Assembly: GCF_006170445.1 (NCBI RefSeq)
Contig: NZ_VCNA01000001.1
Span: forward strand, 310,001-374,000
DNA from: Brevibacillus dissolubilis
Lineage (GTDB): Bacteria > Bacillota > Bacilli > Brevibacillales > Brevibacillaceae
DNA: 64,000 bases
Direction of reading: 5' to 3'
The position numbers were made by a program, and so were the translations under genes. The number at the start of each line of letters is the position of its first letter. The first letter of the stretch is position 1. The notes beneath the pieces are model-generated. The model had not been told where the DNA came from and made no database searches. It saw only the letters and a list, made by a program, of their open reading frames with translations. Shown one piece after another: positions 10,337 through 18,135 of this stretch.

Positions 10337-10903
10337 CTATTTATTTTCTTTCTCGTAGTGCTTCCAAAGGACATGGTTGGAGGTGGTGATCGCAGAAGCC
10401 CCGGCTTCCAAAGCACGCTCTACATCCTCTACACTGCGGATCAGCCCCCCGGCAAAGATCGGGATGTTCGTCCGTTCGTATACCTCTTTGATAATGTGCG
10501 GCATCGCTCCCGGCAGGACCTCGATGTAATCCGGCTTGGTTTTCTCAAAGAGCGCGTAGCTTTTCTCCAGGGCGTGCGTGTCTAACAGAAACATGCGCTG
10601 GATGGCGAGCACTCCCTTTTGCTTGGCCTTGAGGATGACGCTTGATCGGGTGGAAATCACCCCGAACGGCTTGATCTCTTGGCACAGGTACTCGGTCGCG
10701 TACTCATCATTTTTCATCCCGTGGATCAGGTCGGCGTGGAGCAGCATCTTTTTGCCTGCCTTGTCTGCCATTTTGACGATGGTTTTGAGCTGGCCTATGT
10801 GGGTCTCCAGAAAGACCGTGTGCTTGTACGGGCCCTCAAGGATTCGTTCGAAATCCTTCATATTGCGCGCAGCAGGAATGATTTTTTGATCCATAAATAC
10901 CAT
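10337..10903 (-). CDS. glpP: Glycerol uptake operon antiterminator GlpP
   Basis: The 188-residue protein is full-length for GlpP. It begins MVFMDQKIIPAARNMKDFE and carries HADLIHGMKNDEYATEYL, a segment like DYIEVLPGAMP, and the phosphate-binding-type ending IFAGGLIRSVEDVERALEAGA. GlpP is a TIM-barrel-like RNA-binding antiterminator that senses glycerol-3-phosphate. It lies upstream of glpF on the same strand, with the glpF promoter between them. Ribosome site GAGGGAGTAACC before ATG 10903. Its targets are most likely the two leader hairpins at 10217 and 7716. Confidence 0.93.
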   Translation of the reverse strand: MVFMDQKIIPAARNMKDFERILEGPYKHTVFLETHIGQLKTIVKMADKAGKKMLLHADLIHGMKNDEYATEYLCQEIKPFGVISTRSSVILKAKQKGVLAIQRMFLLDTHALEKSYALFEKTKPDYIEVLPGAMPHIIKEVYERTNIPIFAGGLIRSVEDVERALEAGASAITTSNHVLWKHYEKENK

Positions 10904-11011
10904 GGTTACTCCCTCTCCATTGGTGGTGCTTGATTTTTGTCTTTGATTCTATCATTTTTGCACGGGGGTAGGATAGTCTGTTTTCATGAGGAGAAAAATG
11001 TTGATCGGCAA

Positions 11012-11045
11012 AATAAAAAGGATGCCCGCATCGTCCCGGACATCC
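11012..11045 (-). terminator. Terminator of the fru operon
   Basis: On the minus strand GGATGTCCGG / CGGGCATCC hairpin followed by TTTTTATTTT, about 20 bases after the fruA stop. Confidence 0.8.
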
Positions 11046-11065
11046 CTTCATTCTATCGGTTATTC

Positions 11066-12985
11066 TTATGCTACTTTTTTCTTCAAGATATTGAGCATCA
11101 GCGCGGTCACGATGGTACCTGCGGCAATCGCTACGAGGTACATCGGCCAGTTGCCCACTACTGGGAGGACGAACAAGCCGCCGTGTGGTGCCGGCAGGGT
11201 GCAGCCGAATGCCATGGACAGACCGCCTGCTACGGCAGAACCTACCACGATGGATGGAATGACGCGTGCAGGGTCAGCTGCGGCAAAAGGAATCGCGCCT
11301 TCGGTGATGAAGGAGAGGCCCATGACGTAAGCGGTTTTACCTGCGTCACGCTCTTCCGGGGTAAATTTGTTTTTGAACAAAGTAGTTGCAACAGCAAGAC
11401 CGAGTGGTGGAACCATACCTGCTGCCATGATCGCTGCGTGTGGCAGATAGTTGCCTTCTGCAATCATCGCGATCCCGAATGTGAACGCTGCCTTGTTGAC
11501 AGGGCCACCCATGTCAAATGCCATCATCGCGCCAAGCACGATCCCGAGCAGGACAGCGTTACCTGTACCAAGACCGCTCAGCCAAGAACCCAAACCTTTA
11601 TTCAACGCAGCAACTGGGTCAGCTACGATATAAACCATGATCAGACCGGAGATCAGCGTACCGAACAATGGATAAATGAGTGCGGGCTTGATCCCTTCCA
11701 AGGACGCGGGGAATCCGGATGTCGCCTTTTTGATCCCCTCTACGACATAACCGGCGAGGAAACCTGCGATAATCCCGCCCAAGAAGCCAGAACCTGCGGT
11801 AGATGCGAGCATACCTGCTACGAGACCAGGGGCAAGACCAGGACGATCTGCGATACTCATCGCGATAAAACCAGCCAAAATCGGAATCATCAGACCAAAT
11901 GCGGAGCCGCCCCCGATGTCCATCAAGGCTTTGGCAAATGGATGGAAGCTCGGGTCATTCGGGTCAGACGCCTTGATTCCGAACATGAAGGAGAGCGCGA
12001 TGATGATACCACCACCGACTACCAGCGGCAGCATGTTGGATACACCGCTCATCAAGTGACGGTAGAAGGCAGGCTGCTTGCTCTTCTGTGCCTGTTTGGC
12101 GGAGTCTACTTTGTCTTTTAAAGATCCTGCATGATAGACAGCCGCATCTTGCTTGACTGCGCGTTGGAGCAGTTCGGTTGCTTTGTGAATCCCGTCTGCG
12201 ACAGGGACTTCGATCAGCTTTTTGCCGTCGAAACGATCCATATCGACTTGGCGGTCAGCCGCGACGATAATGCAGGTTGCTTCCGCGATATCCTGCTCGG
12301 TCAGCTTGTTTTTCGCACCACCGGAGCCGTTGGTTTCTACCTTGATATCGATGCCGAGTTCGGTTGCCTTTTTCTTGAGCGCGTCAGCGGCCATGTAGGT
12401 GTGAGCGATACCGGTCGGGCAAGCGGTGACAGCGACGACCTTAGGCTTGCCGGATGCGGCTGGTTGGCTGTCGGTCTCGGCTTGTGCGGCATTGGTATCG
12501 GAATCTTCGTTGTTATCTGTGCCGAACAGCTCATCCTGCTTCTGCTCCATGAGTTGGACGAACTCGTCTTTGGTCTTGATCGCACGTAGCTGGGTGCGTA
12601 CATCGTCGTCCATAAGAATTTGGGAAAGCTGGGAAAGCGTTTCCAGATGTTCGTTATTCGCATTAGCTGACGCTGCGATCATGAAGAACAGGTCAGCATT
12701 TTGTCCGTCAAGCGATTCGAACGGCACGCCGGTAAGAGAGCGGCCAAAAGCGATTGCCGGTGTTTTGACCGCATCGGTTTTGCCGTGCGGAATCCCGATC
12801 CCTTCGCCGATCCCGGTGGAGCCTTGGGCTTCGCGGGCGAGGATCGCTTCTTTGAACTTGGCTTTGTCACCTAGCACACCGGATTCATCCAGTGCGTTGA
12901 TCAGCTCGTCTAGCACCTCTTCTTTGTTTGTGGCCGCCAGACTGAGGATCATTCTTTTTTCATCGAGTAGTTGTGTAATCCGCAT
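11066..12985 (-). CDS. fruA: PTS fructose transporter, fused IIABC
   Basis: The 639-residue fusion has a IIA domain at residues ~1-150 with phospho-acceptor His67 in GIGIPHGKTD. A Glu/Asp/Gln-rich linker follows, then a IIB domain (~181-285) with active Cys189 in VTACPTGIAHT, and the IIC membrane domain (~305-639). It takes up fructose and releases fructose 1-phosphate inside, using phosphate from HPr. It is the last gene of fruR-fruK-fruA, 20 bases after fruK. Ribosome site AGGGGGTATACAC before ATG 12985. Specificity for fructose over mannose-type sugars is inferred from the fruK partner. Confidence 0.93.
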   Translation of the reverse strand: MRITQLLDEKRMILSLAATNKEEVLDELINALDESGVLGDKAKFKEAILAREAQGSTGIGEGIGIPHGKTDAVKTPAIAFGRSLTGVPFESLDGQNADLFFMIAASANANNEHLETLSQLSQILMDDDVRTQLRAIKTKDEFVQLMEQKQDELFGTDNNEDSDTNAAQAETDSQPAASGKPKVVAVTACPTGIAHTYMAADALKKKATELGIDIKVETNGSGGAKNKLTEQDIAEATCIIVAADRQVDMDRFDGKKLIEVPVADGIHKATELLQRAVKQDAAVYHAGSLKDKVDSAKQAQKSKQPAFYRHLMSGVSNMLPLVVGGGIIIALSFMFGIKASDPNDPSFHPFAKALMDIGGGSAFGLMIPILAGFIAMSIADRPGLAPGLVAGMLASTAGSGFLGGIIAGFLAGYVVEGIKKATSGFPASLEGIKPALIYPLFGTLISGLIMVYIVADPVAALNKGLGSWLSGLGTGNAVLLGIVLGAMMAFDMGGPVNKAAFTFGIAMIAEGNYLPHAAIMAAGMVPPLGLAVATTLFKNKFTPEERDAGKTAYVMGLSFITEGAIPFAAADPARVIPSIVVGSAVAGGLSMAFGCTLPAPHGGLFVLPVVGNWPMYLVAIAAGTIVTALMLNILKKKVA

Positions 12986-13005
12986 GTGTATACCCCCTGT
13001 ATCGC

Positions 13006-13917
13006 TTATTTTTGTGTAATCTGTACCTGTGGAAGAAGCTCTTCAATCGATTCAGGTGTGCAGAAGCCTTCGTGAAAAGCGGTGGCACTGCCTGACGCCA
13101 ATCCATAACGGAACGCTTGGAGTTTGTCGCCTGTCTTCTGCCATTGGTAGAGGAAGCCTGCAACGGTCGAGTCACCCGCTCCGACCGAGTTCACGACTTC
13201 TCCCTTTGGAACCTGTGCCACATAGGTCACGTGTCCGTCGGTGAAGATCGCGCCACGGCCTGCGAGGGAGACGATGACATTCTGCGCGCCTTGTTCTACG
13301 AGCTTCTTGGCGTATGGAATCGCCTCGTCCGGCGTCTCAATCTGTACACAGAACAGATCGCCCAGCTCATGGTGATTTGGCTTAATCAAGAACGGACGGG
13401 CCGGAATCGCTTGATGCAGCGCCTCTCCTTTGGAGTCGAGGAACACGGTGACACCTTTTGCCGCGGCCTGTTCAATGATCTGGCGGTAAAAGTACTGAGG
13501 AAGCGATGACGGCATGCTGCCAGCCAGGACAAGGGAGTCTTCTGCTGTCAGCGCTTGCAGCTGTTTGAGGAGCTTCGCTGCCGCTTCTTCTGGAATCTGC
13601 GGGGAGATCCCGTTGCATTCTGTCTCGTGCGCGGTTTTGAGCTTCATATTAATACGCGTGTCGCCTGCCACCGGGATGAAATCGTGAGAGACCCCCTTGG
13701 CATTCAGCTCCATGCGGATGAATTCGCCTGTAAACCCACCGAGAAATCCGAGCGCTTTGCTCTCCATTCCTAGTTGCTTGAGGACGATGGAGACATTGAT
13801 CCCCTTGCCCCCTGCCATTTTTGCCTCGCGTTCGACTACATGTGTCTCGCCCTCGCTAAAGCTGCTGAGCCAGATATGGTAGTCGACGGAAGGATTCAGA
13901 GTAACCGTGTAAATCAT
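13006..13917 (-). CDS. fruK: 1-phosphofructokinase FruK
   Basis: The product is 303 residues long. It belongs to the PfkB/ribokinase fold: N-terminal YTVTLNPSVDY, early AGGKGINVS, and the C-terminal anion-hole/catalytic motif VNSVGAGDSTVAGF with the catalytic Asp. It phosphorylates fructose 1-phosphate, the product of FruA, to fructose 1,6-bisphosphate in the cytoplasm. Start ATG 13917 overlaps the fruR stop (ATGA), so translation is coupled; GAGGTGG lies just upstream. A longer in-frame reading to 13953 would overlap fruR by about 40 bases and lacks a site. Confidence 0.93.
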   Translation of the reverse strand: MIYTVTLNPSVDYHIWLSSFSEGETHVVEREAKMAGGKGINVSIVLKQLGMESKALGFLGGFTGEFIRMELNAKGVSHDFIPVAGDTRINMKLKTAHETECNGISPQIPEEAAAKLLKQLQALTAEDSLVLAGSMPSSLPQYFYRQIIEQAAAKGVTVFLDSKGEALHQAIPARPFLIKPNHHELGDLFCVQIETPDEAIPYAKKLVEQGAQNVIVSLAGRGAIFTDGHVTYVAQVPKGEVVNSVGAGDSTVAGFLYQWQKTGDKLQAFRYGLASGSATAFHEGFCTPESIEELLPQVQITQK

Positions 13918-14666
13918 AATGGAACCACCTCGATCTTCGCTGTTTGCATCCATAGTTGTCTGTCTTCTTCTGCCAGGTCATCGTCTGTGATGATCACGGC
14001 ATCCTGTACCTCTGCCACATGGGCAAATGTCACATTGCCGAATTTGCTGGAATCAGCCAGCACATATTTCTCATCCGACAAGCGCAAGGCGGTCGTCTTG
14101 ACAAACGCCTCTTCTGGGTCTGGTGTCGTCAAACCACGGCCCAGATCCACCCCATTCATCCCCAAAAAGCAGTGATCAAAACGGTACATCGAAAGTCCTG
14201 TAATCGCTCCGTTCCCCACCATGGAAAGTGTGGATGGCTTTAGCTTTCCGCCGATTAGAATGGTTTGAATCTGGTGCTCCAGCAATCGGAGCGCGGTATT
14301 GACCCCATTGGTGACCACCAATATATCTGGAGGCAGATGTGGAATCATCTGGAGCGTTGTTGTACCTGCATCTAAGAACAAGGAGTCACCCCGTTTTACT
14401 TTTGTTGCGGCGTATGCAGCAATCAGTGACTTTTCCCGGTCGTGCTTGAGGCTCTTCTCGGCTACCGTAGACTCTTCTACCTTTCCTTCTAAAAGCTGCG
14501 CGCCACCATGGACACGTCTGATCTTCTTCTGTGCTTCTAATTCATTCAGATCCCGCCGAATCGTGGAATCGGATGCCCCTGTCAGCTGAATCAGCTCAGG
14601 TAAACGGGCAAATCCCTGTTTTTGCAACAGCTCCAGGATGGCTTGCTGTCTCTCGGGAGTAAGCAT
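13914..14666 (-). CDS. fruR: DeoR-family regulator of the fru operon
   Basis: The 250-residue protein has a DeoR-type winged helix at the N-terminus (MLTPERQQAILELLQ; recognition region GASDSTIRRDLNELE; IRRVHGGA). The C-terminal DeoRC sensor domain has LFLDAGTTTLQMI and VLADSSKFG. Members of this group repress fru operons and are relieved by fructose 1-phosphate. It heads fruR-fruK-fruA, with a 4-nt overlap to fruK. Start ATG 14666 behind GAGGTGAGGG; upstream in-frame codons to 14726 lack a ribosome site and overlap the operator region. Autoregulation is likely given the operator-like repeats at 14721-14790. Confidence 0.9.
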   Translation of the reverse strand: MLTPERQQAILELLQKQGFARLPELIQLTGASDSTIRRDLNELEAQKKIRRVHGGAQLLEGKVEESTVAEKSLKHDREKSLIAAYAATKVKRGDSLFLDAGTTTLQMIPHLPPDILVVTNGVNTALRLLEHQIQTILIGGKLKPSTLSMVGNGAITGLSMYRFDHCFLGMNGVDLGRGLTTPDPEEAFVKTTALRLSDEKYVLADSSKFGNVTFAHVAEVQDAVIITDDDLAEEDRQLWMQTAKIEVVPL

Positions 14667-14704
14667 ATCCCTCACCTCAATTTTTCTCTTGGTCTTTATC
14701 TTAA

Positions 14705-14718
14705 TGGAAACGCTGTCA
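14705..14718. promoter_or_regulatory. cre box upstream of fruR
   Basis: TGGAAACGCTGTCA matches the CcpA cre consensus at all but one position. It lies about 40 bases before the fruR start, consistent with catabolite repression of the fru operon. Confidence 0.75.
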
Positions 14719-14720
14719 GA

Positions 14721-14790
14721 AATCAATCACAAACATTCAAAAACGAGCAATAATATTCATGATACGATAGATTCAGTCATAAACGTTCAC
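14721..14790 (-). promoter_or_regulatory. Two operator-like repeats upstream of fruR
   Basis: Read on the minus strand, TTGAATGTTTGTGATTGATT (about 14721-14740) and GTGAACGTTTATGACTGAAT (14771-14790) agree at 15 of 20 positions. They lie 50 bases apart, close to five helical turns. DeoR-family proteins bind such tandem T/G-rich repeats, so these are candidate FruR sites. Confidence 0.5.
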
Positions 14791-14820
14791 TATTTATTTC
14801 ATTTTGCGATCAGTTTGGGT

Positions 14821-14917
14821 GCGTGAGAGAGGGAGGATGACCTGCTTTCCAGTCGCCTTTCCCCCTCTACGAGGGGCCGGTCTCCTTACAAACAGGTCAT
14901 CCTCCCTCTCTTCGCGC
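14821..14917. repeat. Palindromic element copy B
   Basis: Arms at about 14825-14844 (GAGAGAGGGAGGATGACCTG) and 14893-14912 are complementary. The core carries CCAGTCGCCTTTCCCCCTC and GAGGGGCCGGTCTCCTTAC. Opposite in orientation to copy C, 284 bases downstream. Confidence 0.85.
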
Positions 14918-14945
14918 AGCCTCGGTGAAATAAAAATACAAAAAA

Positions 14946-14990
14946 TAAGCGAAGCATGATGGAATGAAAGTGATCCATGAGGCTTCGCTG
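14946..14990. other. Hairpin between elements B and C
   Basis: AGCGAAGC pairs with GCTTCGCT, with an inner TGATGGA/TCCATGA helix containing one mismatch. No T-run follows on the plus strand; on the minus strand it is followed by TTATTTTTTG, so it could act as a terminator. The rest of 14918-15200 has no credible gene. Confidence 0.4.
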
Positions 14991-15052
14991 CTGCTTGTGA
15001 AAGATATCTGGTTGTGGTGTATTATGTCTTGATTGACTGCGGACTGCTGTTT

Positions 15053-15072
15053 TTGAATGTTTTTGATTGATA
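15053..15072 (+). promoter_or_regulatory. Third, remote copy of the fru operator-like repeat
   Basis: TTGAATGTTTTTGATTGATA matches the 14721-14740 copy at 18 of 20 positions but lies on the opposite strand, 330 bases upstream. It could be an auxiliary FruR site used by looping, or a relic of duplication. Confidence 0.35.
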
Positions 15073-15200
15073 TTGTTGTCCGTCATCTTACAATCGTCAA
15101 TTTACGCCTCTCAGCTTCTCTTCTGCATATCCTTATCTTTTATCTTTTATCTTTTTATATCCCCCACCCAATATTGAGGGTGGACGGGTACAATTCCGGC

Positions 15201-15288
15201 AGAGTGAGAGGATGATCTGTTTGTAAGGAGACCGGCCCCCTCGTAGAGGGGGGAAAGGCGACTGGAAAACAGATCATCCTCTCACTCT
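15201..15288. repeat. Palindromic element copy C
   Basis: Arms 15201-15220 and 15269-15288 are a perfect 20-bp inverted repeat. The core reads TTGTAAGGAGACCGGCC, an apical hairpin (CCCCCTC-GTA-GAGGGGG), then GGAAAGGCGACTGGAAAA. It lies about 40 bases past the hxlR-family stop. Confidence 0.88.
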
Positions 15289-15326
15289 TCACCCCAACAC
15301 AAGAACACCACAACACCCACACATCC

Positions 15327-15659
15327 TTACTCTATCTTTACCAGTTCACAATCGTTTATGACCATATGCCTCTCGCCCCACGAGCACATCGCATCAAGAA
15401 TCGGTTTCAATGACCAGCCATAATCGGTCAACGAATACACCACTTTTGGCGGAATCTGTTCAAAAATATGCCGTTTCAACACACCGTCTTCCTCAAGCTC
15501 ACGCAATTGCTGTGTGAGCATCTTTTGCGTAATCCCAGGCATGAGACGCTTTAACTCGCTTGTCCGTTTTTCTCCTTTGATCAGGTGACACATGATGACG
15601 ACCTTCCATTTGCCGCCGATGACGTCGAGCGTGGCTTCGACAGGGATATTGTATGCCAT
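15327..15659 (-). CDS. HxlR-family transcriptional regulator
   Basis: The 110-residue winged-helix protein has the HxlR signature: IGGKWKVVIMCHLIKGEKRTSELKR near the start, the recognition segment GITQKMLTQQLRELEEDG, and VVYSLTDYG in the wing. HxlR/YodB-type repressors often sense electrophiles, oxidants or small metabolites. It is divergent from an MFS exporter at 15854, with a 12-bp palindrome between them, so it most likely controls that exporter and itself. Ribosome site AAGGAGGATTCACC before ATG 15659. The inducer cannot be deduced; this copy has Cys residues (one in the MCH segment) that could sense thiol stress. Confidence 0.88.
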   Translation of the reverse strand: MAYNIPVEATLDVIGGKWKVVIMCHLIKGEKRTSELKRLMPGITQKMLTQQLRELEEDGVLKRHIFEQIPPKVVYSLTDYGWSLKPILDAMCSWGERHMVINDCELVKIE

Positions 15660-15735
15660 GGTGAATCCTCCTTGCTTCTCTATTGATGGGTACTTTTTAG
15701 TGCCTATAGTACTTGGGGGTATCTATAGAACTTGA

Positions 15736-15774
15736 AAGTACGTACTTACTACCTTCATCTATGGGGTCTATAAT
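15736..15774 (+). promoter_or_regulatory. Operator and promoter of the divergent hxlR-MFS region
   Basis: AAGTACGTACTT (15736-15747) is a perfect 12-bp palindrome resembling HxlR/YodB operators; related TAGTACTT half-sites lie near 15707. TATAAT at 15769-15774 is a -10 box, and its poor -35 region (TTACTA) overlaps the palindrome. Binding there would block the exporter promoter. Confidence 0.55.
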
Positions 15775-15853
15775 AGCACTCATGAAGCAAATGTAAAGGG
15801 CCCTTTGCATTCTAACCAGAATTTATATAGATGTTATCAGGAGGTAACTATCC

Positions 15854-17068
15854 ATGAATCATGCAAATCACATGTCAGCATCCGCGCAAAAAACAGCATC
15901 AAAAAGCGGAAATCTGGCACTACTCGCTCTCGCCATCAGTGCGTTTGGGATCGGGACGACAGAGTTTGTCCCGGTCGGTCTCTTGACTTCGCTCGCTGAT
16001 GATCTAAATATCGGGATTACGCTGGCTGGTCTTGTGATATCAGGCTACGCAATCGGCGTGGCGGTCGGTGCTCCCATCATGACGGCACTGACCAACCGGA
16101 TCAACCGCAAAACTCTGCTTATGGCACTCATGGGCATTTTCATCGTCGGGAACAGTGTCGCTGCGCTCTCCAGCTCTTTTGGATTACTGTTGGTCGCACG
16201 TATCATCACCGCTTTTTCGCACGGTGTCTTTTTCTCGATTGGTTCTACCATCGCCGTACAGCTTGTCCCTCCCCATAAAAAAGCCAGCGCCATCGCACTG
16301 ATGTTCACTGGTCTGACGGTGGCAACCGTCACCGGTGTGCCGCTTGGGACGTTCATCGGGCAGGCGTTCGGCTGGCGGGCGACCTTCTGGGGCGTCGCGT
16401 TGCTCGGCGTGATCGCTATCATTGCCAGTGCCTTCCTGATCCCGAACAATCTCAAACAATCTCCACCAGCCAAATTCTCTGATATGTTCCGACTGCTCAC
16501 CAACACCCGTCTGCTGCTCGGTTTTGCGATCACGGCACTTGGGTATGGCGGTACGTTTGTCGCCTTCACCTATCTGACCCCGATTCTGCAGGAAGTGACT
16601 GGTCTTAGCGCAAGCATCATCAGTATCGTGCTGCTCGTCTACGGGGTGGCCGTCGCGATCGGTAACTCAGTCGGTGGACGATTGGCCAATGAAAACCCGG
16701 CGCGTGCCCTTTTCTGGATGTTTATCGTCCAAGCGGCCATCCTCATCGCGATGACGTTCATGATTCCGTTCAAAGTCGTCGGCCTGATCGGTGTCTTCCT
16801 GATGGGACTCCTCGCCTTCATGAACGTGCCAGGGCTTCAGCTCTACATCGTCCAGCTCGCGGAAAAATACGTTCCTTCCGCAGTCGACGTCGCATCTGCA
16901 CTCAACATCGCTGCGTTCAACATTGGGATTGCCATCGGCTCACTGGTCGGAGGCGCGGTTGTCGATTCCATCGGGCTTGTTCATACACCGTGGATCGGCG
17001 GGGTGATGGTCATCTTCGCTGTCCTGCTCACAGGCATTTCACTCAAGCTGGAAAAAGCGCAATCTTAA
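15854..17068 (+). CDS. MFS transporter, DHA1 family (AraJ/YdhP-like)
   Basis: The 404-residue membrane protein has about 12 hydrophobic segments. The N-terminal signature ALAISAFGIGTTEFVPVGLL is typical of the AraJ/YdhP/purine-efflux branch of DHA1 proton antiporters, and NRINRKTLL in the 2-3 loop is the motif A region. It should export a small molecule; the substrate is unknown. The divergent HxlR regulator suggests induction by a toxic or reactive compound. Ribosome site CAGGAGGTAACTATCC before ATG 15854. Confidence 0.88.
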   Translation: MNHANHMSASAQKTASKSGNLALLALAISAFGIGTTEFVPVGLLTSLADDLNIGITLAGLVISGYAIGVAVGAPIMTALTNRINRKTLLMALMGIFIVGNSVAALSSSFGLLLVARIITAFSHGVFFSIGSTIAVQLVPPHKKASAIALMFTGLTVATVTGVPLGTFIGQAFGWRATFWGVALLGVIAIIASAFLIPNNLKQSPPAKFSDMFRLLTNTRLLLGFAITALGYGGTFVAFTYLTPILQEVTGLSASIISIVLLVYGVAVAIGNSVGGRLANENPARALFWMFIVQAAILIAMTFMIPFKVVGLIGVFLMGLLAFMNVPGLQLYIVQLAEKYVPSAVDVASALNIAAFNIGIAIGSLVGGAVVDSIGLVHTPWIGGVMVIFAVLLTGISLKLEKAQS

Positions 17069-17117
17069 TCTTTTCCATGATGCTGCACTACACTACGATC
17101 AGTCCGTATCAATGAAA

Positions 17118-17159
17118 CAAAGCCGGTTCACCTCTAACTTGGGGAGAACCGGCTTTTTC
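17118..17159. terminator. Bidirectional terminator between MFS gene and fdhD
   Basis: AAAGCCGGTTC and GAACCGGCTTT form an 11-bp stem followed by T-runs on the plus strand and A-rich flank on the other. It lies between two convergent genes. Confidence 0.8.
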
Positions 17160-17223
17160 ATATGATTGCAACTGAACTTGTCATTTATCAGAGGAAGCGG
17201 GAATGGGTTGCCATCGTATCATC

Positions 17224-18126
17224 CTACTCTTCCACAATCCGCTCCCGATGCGTATACACATTACACTGATTCCCCCGGATAAAGCCCACCACCGTAATCC
17301 CCAGATCATGAGCCAAATCCAGCGCCAGATCGGTCGGGGCTGACTTGGAGAGGATGATCCCCACTCCGATTTTAGCGGCCTTTAACAAGACTTCTGACGA
17401 GACACGCCCGCTGAAAGCCAGCACCTTGTCCGCGAGAGGGATCCGCGCTTGCAGACAGTACCCGAAGATTTTGTCCAAAGCATTATGCCGCCCGATATCC
17501 GTGCGGGTCAAAAGCAAGCCGTCTGCATTGCACAGGGCGGCATTATGCAGACCGCCCGTCAGCTGAAAATAGGTCGAGCTTTGCTGAAGCAGCTCCATCA
17601 GCCGGATACATTGACTCGCGGTGATGCGGGTACGGGAGATGATCGTTTTTGCTGTTTTCACATCGTTGTGCAGGTAAAACTGACGGCTTTTTCCACAGCA
17701 GGAGCCGATGAACCTTTTGGAGTGAAGCTTGGCGGCATCTGTCTGTGGATTCGCCGTCTTTACATAGGCAAACCCACGCTCTTCGCTAATACTCAGGCTC
17801 TCGATCTCATCCGGGAGCCGAATGACACCCTCCGAGGCCAAAAAACCGACGACCAGCTCCTCCAGATCAGCCGGGGTGCAGACCATCGTCGCAAACTCCT
17901 CCCCGTTGAGCATGATCGTCAACGGGTACTCGATCGCGATATCGTCCTCCTGCTCGACAAAACCAGCGTCCTTGTTGGTGGACAGCCCACTCTTCAGATC
18001 GTTGCCGGTAAGCATGCCGTTCCCGTCCGCGTCGCTCTTCATGCCAGGATTCCCGTTCTGGTTCGCCTCGTTTCCCTTGCCATACCGCAGAATCAGCCGT
18101 TTGGTTGTAATCTCACGTTTCATCAT
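17224..18126 (-). CDS. fdhD: Formate dehydrogenase accessory sulfurtransferase FdhD
   Basis: FdhD moves sulfur from IscS/NifS to the molybdenum cofactor of formate dehydrogenase. Recognisable features are YPLTIMLNGEEFATMVCTP, the SEGVI region, the Cys motif GSCCGKSRQF, TGGLHNAALC, DIGRHNALDKI and FSGRVSSEVLLKAAKIG. Compared with usual members, the N-terminus carries an unusual ~45-residue Asn/Gly/Asp/Lys-rich stretch (residues ~18-65). It begins 10 bases after the stop of the molybdopterin oxidoreductase gene, with AGAGGGG as ribosome site, so the two form an operon and presumably an enzyme-maturase pair. Confidence 0.92.
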   Translation of the reverse strand: MMKREITTKRLILRYGKGNEANQNGNPGMKSDADGNGMLTGNDLKSGLSTNKDAGFVEQEDDIAIEYPLTIMLNGEEFATMVCTPADLEELVVGFLASEGVIRLPDEIESLSISEERGFAYVKTANPQTDAAKLHSKRFIGSCCGKSRQFYLHNDVKTAKTIISRTRITASQCIRLMELLQQSSTYFQLTGGLHNAALCNADGLLLTRTDIGRHNALDKIFGYCLQARIPLADKVLAFSGRVSSEVLLKAAKIGVGIILSKSAPTDLALDLAHDLGITVVGFIRGNQCNVYTHRERIVEE

Positions 18127-18135
18127 AGCCCCTCT

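Noticed and set aside
10937-12121. Plus-strand frame of 394 codons opposite fruA
   Set aside because: Antisense to a complete PTS IIABC gene; Cys/His/Arg-rich product without family features.
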